Positions 36,924 to 46,293 of a stretch of 64,000 nucleotides of DNA are shown in pieces; position 1 is the first letter of the stretch, and every line of letters starts with the position of its first letter. Position numbers and translations under genes: made by a program. The notes under the pieces were generated by a model that saw only the letters and a program-made list of their open reading frames with translations, did not search any database and had not been told where the DNA came from. The stretch is from contig VZDJ01000623.1 in NCBI GenBank assembly GCA_008694505.1, positions 13,173,860-13,237,859 on the forward strand, read 5' to 3'. The DNA comes from Cyanoderma ruficeps. Lineage: Eukaryota > Chordata > Aves > Passeriformes > Timaliidae.

Positions 36924-38990
36924 TCAACTACACCATGGCACCAAGTACCACATCAAGTCTTTTTTTAAAAACATCCAGGGATGGTGACTCCACCACCTCC
37001 ACTGGAATGGCAGACCATTCCAGTACTTTACCACTCTTTCCGTAAAAAACTTTTTCCTAATAGCCAACCTGTATTTCCCTTGGTGCAGCCTGAGACTGTG
37101 TCCTCTTGTTCTGTCAGTTTCTGCCTGAAGAAAGTGATCAACTCCCACCTGGCTACAACCACCTTTCAGGACGTTGTAGAGAGTGATAAGGTCACCTCTG
37201 AATCTCCTTTTCTCCAGGCTAAACAACCCCAGCTCCCTCAGCTATTCCTCACAGGGTTTGTGTTAAGCCCGTCACCAGCCTCATTGCCTCCTCTGGATGC
37301 ACTCAAGCATCTCAATGTCCTTCCTAAACTGAGGGGCCAGAACTGGACACAGCACTCAGGGTGTGGCCTGACCAGTGCCCAGTACCGGGGAAGAATGACC
37401 TCCCTGCTCCTGCTGGCCACACCATTCCTGATCCAGGCCAGGTGCCGTTGGCCCTCTTGGCCACCTGGGCACACTGCTGACTCATGTTCAGCTGCTGTCA
37501 CCAGAATCTCCAGGTCCCTTTCGTCCTGGTTCCAGCCACATCATCCCCAGCCTATAGCATTGCAGGGGGTTATTGTGGATTGTGGTCAAAGTGCAGGACT
37601 TGGCACTTGGACTTATTAAACTTCATCCTATTGGACTCCATCCATCCAACAGTTCCAGGTCTCTTTGGAGAGGCCTCCTACCTTGAAACAGATCAACACA
37701 TGACTTGAGCTTAGTGTTGTCTGCAGATTTACTAATGACAACTCAATACCCTCATCCATGTCATCAATAAAGATATTGAACAGAACAGGGCCCAGCACAG
37801 ACCCCTGAGGGACACCACTGGTGACTGTCCCCAGCTGGATACAGCACCATTCACCACCACTCTCTGGGCTCGGCCATGCAGCCAGTTCCTAACCCAGCAA
37901 AGAGTGCTCCTGTCCAAGCCCTGGGTTGCCAGCTTTTTCAGGAGAATGCTGTGGGAGACAGTGTCAAAAGCCTTGTTGAAATCCAAATAGACAACATCCA
38001 CAGCCTTTCCTGCATCTACCAGGTGGGTCACCTGTTCATAAAAAGAGACCAGGTTGGTCAAACACGACATACCATGCCTAAACCCATGCTGGCTGGGTCT
38101 GATACCTTGGCCATCCTGTAAGTGCTGCATTATGACACTCAAAATAAACTGTTCCATTACCTTACTGGGTACTGAGGTCAGGCTAACTGGCTTATAATTA
38201 TCAGGATTCTCCTTCCCACCCTTTTTGTGAATGAGTGTCACATTGGCCAGCTTCCAGTCATCTGGAACGTCACCAGTGAGCCAGAACTGTTGGTAAATGA
38301 TGAATGGCTTTGCAAGCTCATCTGCGAACTCGCTCATCACCCTGGGATGGCTCCCATCTGGGTCCAGAGATTTATGAACATCGAAGTGGCTCAGCAGTTC
38401 TCTGACTGCCTCCTCCTGGATAACAGTGGGACCATTCTGTTCCCTGACACTATCAACCAACCCCGGAGGACACTTGTCCTGAGGACAAGTCATCTTCCCA
38501 CTAAAGACTGAGGCAAAGAAGGTGTTAGGCACCTCTGCCTTCTCCTCACCTGTGGTTACTAAGTTCCCTCCCACATCCAGTGGAGAACAAAGGTTGATCT
38601 TACTCTTCCTTTTGTGAATAATATATTTGTAAAAACAGGTTTTATTATCCTTTACAAAAATTGCCAAATTAAGTTTGAACTGAGCTCTTAAGTACTTCCT
38701 CAGAGACCTGACCCAGCTTCCAAAGATGATACATCCTCTTTTTATTCCTAAGTTCCTTTGAAAACTTGTTGCCCATCCAGGATGGACATTCACCTCGTTG
38801 ATGCATCTTTCAGCACAGAGGGACAGTCTGTTCCTGTGCCCTCAAGATCTCTGTTTTGAAGCACATCCAGCTTTCATGGAATCCTTTGTTTTTGAGGACT
38901 GATTCCCAAGGCACTCTCTGAATAAGTCTCCTAAATAGGCCAAAGTCTACCCTCCGGAAGTCTAATGTAAAAGTCTTATTTTTTTGAAAT
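36924..38990 (-). pseudogene. CR1 ORF2 reverse transcriptase, broken
   Basis: The longest open frame (37732-38793, 353 codons) holds the fingers/palm: TGDVPDDWKLANVTLIHKKG, NYKPVSLTSVPSKVMEQFI, QHGFRHGMSCLTNLV and the catalytic motif A YLDFNKAFDTV (residues 269-279). Just after SWGQSPV (about residue 326) the frame shifts. In the correct frame, motif C, normally FADD, reads SADN (about 37716-37727), so one catalytic Asp is Asn. Further C-terminal pieces follow in other frames: ALVRPHPECCVQFW (about 37238-37501) and [20 protein letters not shown] ... [16 protein letters not shown] (36924-37226). The product would be inactive. Confidence 0.9.
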
Positions 38991-38995
38991 AACTT

Positions 38996-39757
38996 TTACA
39001 CTTTTAATAAAGTGTGAAAGTTCCTCCTGATTTCACCAAATATCAAGAACTCTATGATTTCATGATCACTGTTCGTCAAGTGGCCCCCAACCACTACATG
39101 TCCCACCAACCTATCTCTATTTGCAAACAACAAGTCTAACATAATCCCTCCACTCACCACCTGTGACAAAAAGTTTTCCTCCACACACTCTTAAAACTCT
39201 CTTTTCTGGACTGCCTCTTCTGCTGTATTAAGTTCCTAGCAGATGTCTGGTATGTTAAAGTCACCTACAAGGACAAGGGCTGGTGATCTTAAAACATTCT
39301 CCAGCTGCTTATAGAATAGGTTGTCCACCTCTTCTTCCTGGTTGGGTGGACGATAACAGACTCCCAGTAGGATGTCAGCCTTGCTGGCCTTCCTCTTAAT
39401 TCTTAATTCTTCTTAATTCCCCATAGGCATTCAACCTCATTGTCATCAGTTTCAATACCAATGGCATCCAAAGCCTCCCTAATATAAAGGGCCACCCCTC
39501 CACCTCTTCTCCCTTTCCTGTCTCTCCTGAAGAGCTTGTAGCCATCCAGTGCAGCGCTCCAGCTATGTGAGTCATCCCACCACGTTTTCATCATAGCTCT
39601 GCTGTTGCAGCATGGCTTCCAGCTCCTCTTGTTTGTTACCCATGCTGCATGCATTAGTATACATGCACCTCAGCTGGGCTACTGGTTTCACCCCTAACTC
39701 AGGCTTACCACTCTTGGGCCTGCTTCCAGAGAGCCCAGCTGCATCCCCTCCCCCCAC
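38996..39757 (-). pseudogene. CR1 ORF2 endonuclease (APE-type) domain, frameshifted
   Basis: AP-endonuclease-like domain of CR1 ORF2, which nicks target DNA for target-primed reverse transcription. Motifs in order on the minus strand: MYTNACSMGNKQEELEAM (domain start), a TWWDDSH piece followed by DGYKLFRRDRKGRRGGGVAL, then LLGVCYRPPNQEEEV, LVLVGDFNIPDIC, LDLLFANRDRLV and NSDHEIIEF (catalytic SDH). The pieces switch frame at least twice. The segment that should read ITETWW reads MMKTWW, so the catalytic Glu is Lys. It is inactive. Confidence 0.85.
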
Positions 39758-39878
39758 TTCAATCCTTGTTTAAAGCCGTCTCAACGAGTTCTGCCAGTTC
39801 ATGAGCTAAAATCCTTCTGCCCTTAACAGAGAGATGGAGCCCATCCGGTTCCAGCAGGCCAGGTACCATAAAAGTTGA

Positions 39879-40262
39879 TCAAAGAACCCAAAAGTCTGCT
39901 GATGACACCAACTCTTGAGCCACTTGTTGTTGGCTATTCCTTTCATTATTTTTCTCTGCCACCAAAGGGATTGAGCAGAACACTACCTGTGCTCCTGCCC
40001 TATCAATCACTTGACTAAGTGCCCTAAAATCCCTTTTATTTGCCTTGATTCTCCTCTTTTCAATCTCATCACTGCCAGCCTGGAGTATCAGCAGTGGATA
40101 GTAACCAGAGGGCTGAATCAGCCGAGGGGGTCTCCCACTGATATCCCATACCTGGGTCCCTGGAAGCAGCAGACCTCCTTGTGGGATGGATCCAGTCGAC
40201 ATATGGGGCCCTCAGTTCCCCTCAGAAGGGAGTCACCCACTACGACTGCCCTTCTTTTCTTT
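39879..40262 (-). pseudogene. CR1 ORF1 remnant, SGNH/GDSL esterase-like domain
   Basis: The minus-strand translation includes RRAVVVGDSLLRGTEGPI, where GDSL is block I of the SGNH hydrolase fold. It continues with YGISVGDPL, then SGYYPLLILQAGSDE (the usual 'GTND'-like block, here AGSD) and RDFRALSQVIDRAGAQVVFCS. CR1 ORF1 proteins carry an esterase-like domain of this type, thought to help the element bind membranes or RNP. An in-frame stop interrupts it near 40202, and the amino-terminal part (including any zinc finger or coiled coil) is missing because the element is 5'-truncated. It is degraded and not translatable as one protein. Confidence 0.75.
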
Positions 40263-40304
40263 TTAATGTTAGAGGTGGTGATCCATCCAACAGGTGAAGC
40301 ATAA

Positions 40305-40412
40305 TTGATCGTATGGTTTCTCTTAGTCCTGAGAGGAACAGGGATTGGACTTGATGATCCTTATGGGTCCCTCCCTTCCAGCTTGAGATATTCAATGATT
40401 CTATGATTCGAT
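40305..40412 (+). mobile_element. Older CR1 copy, right part (3' end of the split element)
   Basis: Resumes the + strand CR1 interrupted at 36853: TATGGTTTCTCTTAGTCCTG, AGGAACAGGGATTGGACTTG, ATGATCCTTATGGGTCCC, then the terminal repeat ATTCAATGATTCTATGATTC. Joined with the left part it gives a normal CR1 3' end without a gap. Confidence 0.85.
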
Positions 40413-41034
40413 GACTGGACCTGGCATAAAGATGCAGGCCAGGATTTTGCATAATGTTAGTCTTTTCCACAGAAGAGTTCATTCATAGCAGCCAAGTAGC
40501 AGGGAGCGAGTAATGATCACAGCTAACGAGTCAGGCACAGTATAGGTTTGTGGTAAGGGAAATAATGCCAGGATAAGGGTGAATAAAATGTAGTTGAAAA
40601 TAAAATACTTCTTGTACCTATAACAAAGACCTGGGAATACTTTTCACTTATAAGCATCCTACTTCAAGGTTAAACCTGGCATCAAGATACTCTTTCAAGT
40701 CAAGGGAAGCCTGCCTTTTTAAATTATAAGGCAGGGAAATATTTAGGAAAGGAGAATTATTTATGTGATTTGGAAGGTGGCCAGGAATCAGGGGTTAGCA
40801 CTGATCCTGTGCAAAGAGTGCTGAGAGAACTTTAATTGCCTCTAATGCTTAGCGCCTTGCTTTCACATTTCATCTGAAAGACAACACCTTCAGCCTCCTG
40901 GTGTTTGATTGGATACATTAGTTCATCAATGCTAACAACTTTTTTCCTTTACTTCCTTGACATTCCTATGCAGTCACCCATGTAGTTTAATCCTCTTTCA
41001 TCTATGTGCTCTGATGGCAGTTTCAGCACAAAAA
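40413..41034. other. Intron DNA between CR1 copies
   Basis: About 600 bp with no exon or clear repeat recognised. Confidence 0.5.
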
Positions 41035-41200
41035 AATGGTTAGAGGTTATGTGACATTAGACTGTGGAACAATTTTGTGAGGAAGTGACTAGAGGCCTAA
41101 TTACTACAGACACTTTAAATTGGACTGGACAAAATAACTGGAGAATGTATTATGCATTAGCATAAGCATGCACTGAATCACTGGGTAGAGTTTTCTGTGC
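41035..41200 (+). mobile_element. Ancient CR1 3' relic
   Basis: TTAGACTGTGGAACAATTTT, GTGAGGAAGTGACTAGAGGC and TTTAAATTGGACTGGACAA, then a TGCACTGAATCACTGGGT segment, follow the order of an old CR1 3' region ('RLWNNFVRK...' and the following UTR). It is strongly diverged and lacks the 3' terminus. Confidence 0.5.
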
Positions 41201-44200
41201 TTGATATCTTGCGGCAGGGCACTATCAACCACCACGGCAGTCTGATTGCAGTCTGATTCATTACCTAACTTCAGGCAATGGGTCAACATGACATTTCTAA
41301 ATTCAGGAGTTTGGTCACTGTAAGCTCTCTCTGCATCTCCCTCTGCAGACGGGGCTGCAATGGGCATTTCAGAGATCACTTAGTGTCAATATCGGAATCA
41401 CTTCTGAAAGCTTGTTTCTTTTTCTTTTATGGCATTAAAGAGAACATAGGATGACTAGCAGATAGGTTTTCTGCTTGAATGTAATGTGTGTAAACATTTC
41501 AGGCCATCAGCTGCTCAGATTACCTTCTGGAAAAGCCACTGTCTTCACTGACTAGAGGCAGTTTAAAGAAAAAAATGTAATATGTTTATATTACCTTCTC
41601 TGGTTGTCATCCTACCTTTCAGTTATCTCCAGAAGAGAAACTTTCAAATTTATTAATATTTGAAGATGGGCTTCTGTCAGGGCAACATGTTTGTCTCCAG
41701 TGAGTGTAAGAGTATATAGAGAAATGAACCTTTGTAAATACCCCTGCCATCAATGAGTGAGCTCTAACTACAGCTAAATGACATTTCAGACACTGTTTAA
41801 GGAATATTCTCCCCCACCAGTAATCCCATTGAGCGCAAAGAGCTATAAACAAAACAAAACAAAAAAAGTTTTTCATAAAAGTGAATCAAGAAAGGCTGTA
41901 ACATGGTTAGAAATAGCATTTTAAAGCTATGTACCACTTTATTTTTAACTTACCTTAGCTTTAATATCTGTGATGATAGATGATGTGTCAGAAGAGTCCT
42001 AGAAAATCTTAAAATTGATTGCTAAATTAGTGACAACATTAATAGCACTACTATACCCAGCACCTGAGACAGAGTAGTTAGTGCTAGGCATTTCTGTATA
42101 TCTCTTTCAGAATAGTCTGCACAGTGCTGATTCAGGGAAAATATCTTTTCTGAGGACAGAACCTTAGAAAGCCACATATTTATGGCAATACGAAGGAGTT
42201 GTACTTCTCCTGCAGTTATGGGATGAGGTCATATTGGAGGAAAAAAAAAATTGTGTCATAAAAACTGGCATTTTCATATCAGAAGTAAACTTTAATATGT
42301 CTTAATTTTTTATTTCTCTAACTTGTTTTGATTATGTTTTGCTGCTGTGTTTTGTTACAACAGCAGCAGGGGTTCATCTAGCATTCCTCTGAGAAGGGCA
42401 TACACAGGGAACTTCCACCCATGCTCATCTCTTTTGAGAGGGCAAGGTTCAACCCCCACTGAATATGAAGATGTATCCGTCTGGACTGTGCATCACAAAG
42501 GAGAAATCAATTCTTATTTGCGATAGAGAAAAAAAAATTAAGTGTTTCAGGTAAAGAATAGAACTGATTTGGACTTTGATTTTTTTTTAGAGAAGGAAAG
42601 GTCTATGAATTGGGATTTTTTTCAGCTGTATGGAAATATTTTGGTGCACTAACTAGCAGCAGCATTACGATAACAACAGCCAGTGGAAATAATGACCTGT
42701 TTTCTCTCCAATTATATCATGTAACAGTCTACGAAATTGGAAGACTCAGTCCTTCTGACCTTGAGAATAATCATCTTTTTTTTTTCTTTAATTGTATTTT
42801 TAAAATTTACGGTCTGGGGCAAATGTAATACAGATTAAAATAATTCAAGAAAAAGCTTTCTTTGGTAGGATAGATGTCTTCTGCACAAAGCAGCAAGCAT
42901 ATTTTAAATTTCAGACTTCAGCTTTGCATGAATTTTTAATTCTGTCAGGCATAAAACATTGAGGGTTTGCTAAGAATATTGACGAATTCTGAGCAGCTTT
43001 TTAAAAGTTAGTAGTTATCCTAGACGCAGTATTGACACTCTTGCTTTAACAGCCTTAAGTCAGAATTTTGATGTAAGTTTTGGAAGTCTAATCATTATAT
43101 ATAAGTATAAAGCCAGGGGAAATGCCAGCCTTGGAACAAGAAAAAGAAGGCTGCAATGCTGAGTGTAGGTCCCAGCATAGCCCTGCCCAAAATATAAATG
43201 AACCAGATTCGGTGTCATCTGGTCATTTCACTGACACGTCCCCTTTCTGGCTCACTGTGTGTTTATGTGGGGCAATACCTGATGAGAACCCTCTAGAAGG
43301 GCCTGTTGCCTGCCTGAAGAGCATCAGCAATTTGTCCCTGGTTCAAGTTTTACCTTCCTTCAGAAGGCAAACCATGCTATCCACAAAGTGCCTGGAACCC
43401 AACTGTATTATGATCTGACTTTGTGAAACTGGATCTGGAACGTATTGGGTTTTAGCTAATAATATCAGGGTTTTCTCTGTGTATTTCATCTCAGAGAAGT
43501 TCAGAAACTCCCACAAATGTCTGTCTCTTTGAATGTGTACTTTTGTATTCAGATTCCATCTGAATTTTTATTTGCAACTACAGGCAGCCTGCTTAATAAG
43601 TTCAATGTTAATGTTAGAAGCTCCTTGTTGAAGTTGTGGGCAGCAGGCAGATAAATTGCCTCACAATCTTGGGGCAGGAGGACATTTGAGTTTAAAAAAG
43701 CTCGGTAGGTCTTCACTGTTAGAAAATATATTTCCTGAAGAGCAATTCTTAGACTCTTTATGCTAATGAACTGGGTTTTGCAATTCTGCATTTGTCACAT
43801 GTCAGAAGTGGAAGTCTTGGTCTGTATGAATATTTTAACTACCTGACCTCTGTTCATTTGAATTCACATCACACTTTAATTTTTGTGATTTCACCATCCT
43901 ACACTAAAAAGTGCTGAGTTAGTGTTGTCTTCCTTTACCAGTGATATGAACGGCATTATCTGCATTTGTTGCTGTTAAGCCCCAGACTTGCTGGATGAGT
44001 TCCTTAAAGGGGCTTAGGTTTTTTATACCCTGAGGCAGGGGCACAGGAGAAACATGACATTCTCAGAAGGTCGTGCAACAAAGTTTTACTGTCAAACTTT
44101 CGAAAATAAGGGTACTTGGCAAATTTTAAAGCAAATATTCAATCAAAATAAAGCATTTTGCATGGCGTTGACTTAGAAACCTCTAACCCATCCAACTTTA

Positions 44201-44640
44201 GGTTACCCAGATTTCAAGAGGAGGAAATTAGGAGAACAGATAGCAGGGTGGGAGTGACAGAGAAAGATTAATTATCACCTCTTGAATTCCAGCACAATTA
44301 TAGCTACTGTAAAATCTAAATGCTGGGCCTTGCCCACGTGTGCCTTTGCGCAACTGCTTTCATCTGCTTTGGTCTCCTGGGGCCCTCCCTTCCATGTGGG
44401 GCCTCTGTGTGCCAGTGGCTGCCAGTCATTCTGGGCTGGACAAGAGGCTCCAGGGGATGTGATGTGCAACGGTGCATTTCACAGAATTTGCCCTGCCTCT
44501 TGTTCTTTAAGGTTACCTGACTACAGCTAATTTTGAACCTCTTTGCACAGTTTAGAACCCCCTGGTTAATGTATTTTGGAAACAAAATGTATATGCATGT
44601 TGCCTTCAGTTCTGTAGATACTGTGCATAGCATGAGATTT
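41201..44640. other. Intron DNA with two GC-richer unexplained segments
   Basis: No exon recognised. Two patches stand out by composition: 43110-43420, with an open + frame of about 98 codons and no domain, and 44280-44520, which contains an E-box CACGTG near 44335 and overlapping short ORFs on both strands. Neither matches a family I know. Confidence 0.5.
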
Positions 44641-44683
44641 TATTTTCTGGTAATTTTCTGGGTTTTTTATATTTATTTTTATC

Positions 44684-44726
44684 ATATATATATATAACTA
44701 TATATCTTATAGTTATATATATATAT
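44684..44726. repeat. AT-rich perfect inverted repeat (19-bp arms, 5-nt loop)
   Basis: The left arm at 44684-44702, an ATAT run ending AACTATA, is the exact reverse complement of 44708-44726 (TATAGTTATAT...). It lies in a longer A/T tract and could extrude as a hairpin or cruciform. Confidence 0.9.
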
Positions 44727-45404
44727 TCTTTATGTATAAATATATAGAAAATAGGAAATCCCTTATATTTATATTATTATGTGGCATTGGGGTGAATAAA
44801 TTAGGAGCTGAAAGGCCAAAACACAAAATCCTTCCCCAATATTTAGTGCTTCTGCTCCAATATTACTTTCCTGGTCAAGGATGAATTTGCAGGTAGGAAA
44901 GCCTCACTGTTGTTTGAAGTTACTTAGCAATTTTAATTGTCCTAAACTGGTAGTTATACCCATGAGAGTAGTTTCCAGGACAAGCCAGAGGACTTAAGTC
45001 AGGTTTAAACCAGTGTAAGAGCCCATCCATCTATTACAATGGCTAAACTAATTTATTATGAATTAAGTGGTGCCAGTTCTTTGTGTAGGAAATTCTAAAA
45101 TGACATTGTGTTCAGCGTGCAAATAAAGATTATGGAAAGGTTTCTGTACCTGAAGTAGTTTTTGCTTCGCTTTCAGATGTTGATGACTATATCTGGACCA
45201 TGAGCATGAGTCTAGATCCTATTATAGAATTAATAAAATAGCCTACCCAGACAGAGAGACATGATTCCTATCTTGATATTCTCATAATTTAAGGTTCACA
45301 TACTTTAACCTCTTAGTCAAATTAAGAACTCTATTGAAGCTAATGAACCTGTTCCCTTGAATTTGAATTTACCGGATCAGTACTGTTTCAGATAGCTGGA
45401 AATT

Positions 45405-45413
45405 AAAAAAAAN

Positions 45414-45467
<54 letters not shown>
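45405..45467. repeat. 63-bp poly(A) tract with an internal N
   Basis: Uninterrupted A except an N at 45413, followed by GAGAGAGAAAGGG. The octamer GGATCAGT occurs on both sides (45374-45381 and 45480-45487). A poly(A) run this long is unusual for bird DNA, and its true length is uncertain because of the N. Confidence 0.85.
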
Positions 45468-45470
<3 letters not shown>

Positions 45471-46156
45471 AGAGAAAGGGGATCAGTGCAGTGAAAAGCT
45501 TCCCATAAGAAAGAAATTTGAAGAAGATGTTCAGACTCCTGTAAGAGTAATTTGAAATTCTTTGTATAAATGATTTTCCTTTTTTCTAAGTTTTTATATA
45601 ACGATTGCTTTAAAAAGTGTATTTTGCATTGTAATCTACTAATAATCTACTGCAGGAAATTTTGCATGAGAAAGGCTAATTGCTTCTCAGTTTGCTTTGC
45701 ATTTTTTCTGTACTCTGATTTTTTTAAATTTTAATTCTGTTGTGGACTGTTAACATAAAATGTTGCTTCTACTTATTTTTAAATTTATTTTGCATTGAGG
45801 TTTCCTACTAAAATAATGAAAAATACCATTCCTTTGATCTTTGAATTCATATCATAATATGATGAACTTCAGAGGTGTGACATCCTGTTAGAGTGCCCCT
45901 GCTAACTTCAGTATTCAATCTAATTTTGGAGTATTCTTCAAAATTATGGAATTTCACTTAAATGTTAATTTGCACAATATTCAAGATTCAAATTTTCAAT
46001 TCCTAAGAATACTGTGCCTATGTATAGTATTTCTCATGTATAACATGTTGCTTTTTATTTTCCCATAACATAAAATGTTGTGATTTTCTATACTGAAAAA
46101 CAGTGGAATAAGATATTTGAAAGTAAATGAAAAATTGCAGGAAAGTTATGTACGAT

Positions 46157-46194
46157 AATGTGATATGCACATTATGAATGTGATATGCACATTA
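46157..46194. repeat. Tandem duplication of a 20-bp unit
   Basis: AATGTGATATGCACATTATG (46157-46176) is repeated at 46177-46194 (AATGTGATATGCACATTA). Each unit is itself an imperfect palindrome (AATGTG...CACATT). Confidence 0.9.
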
Positions 46195-46227
46195 GGCTAT
46201 CCATTATGAAAATTCATCAGAGTATGT

Positions 46228-46257
46228 GTGTATATATATATATANAATATGAGCTCC

Positions 46258-46288
<31 letters not shown>
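46228..46288. repeat. Compound (TA)n microsatellite with an assembly N
   Basis: A TA run, an N at 46245, the spacer AATATGAGCTCCCC and a second AT run of about 29 nt (46260-46288). Length and spacer may be affected by the gap. Confidence 0.85.

Positions 46289-46293
<5 letters not shown>

Larger units (their letters stand above)
36854..40304 (-). mobile_element. CR1 LINE, 3.45 kb, 5'-truncated within ORF1, inserted into an older CR1
   Basis: A non-LTR retrotransposon copy on the minus strand. From its 5' side it holds a partial ORF1 with an SGNH/GDSL esterase-like domain (about 39880-40262), ORF2 endonuclease (about 39000-39757) and reverse transcriptase to the ORF2 stop (about 36924-38990), then a short 3' UTR ending in the characteristic ...ATTCTGTGATTCTGT. 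ORF2 pieces lie in at least three frames, so it is inactive. The 3' end abuts the + strand CR1 at 36853. The 5' end is placed near 40304 because TTGGTC (36848-36853) and TTGATC (40305-40310) look like a slightly diverged target duplication and the split CR1 resumes there. Confidence 0.9.

Noticed and set aside
36981..37619. 212-codon open frame on the + strand
   Set aside because: It lies antisense to the CR1 ORF2 C-terminus and 3' end. The minus-strand reading is clearly reverse transcriptase, so this is a shadow frame.
42446..42456. GGTTCAACCCC, resembling a tRNA T-arm/B box
   Set aside because: No acceptor stem, A box or anticodon arm upstream. Consistent with chance.
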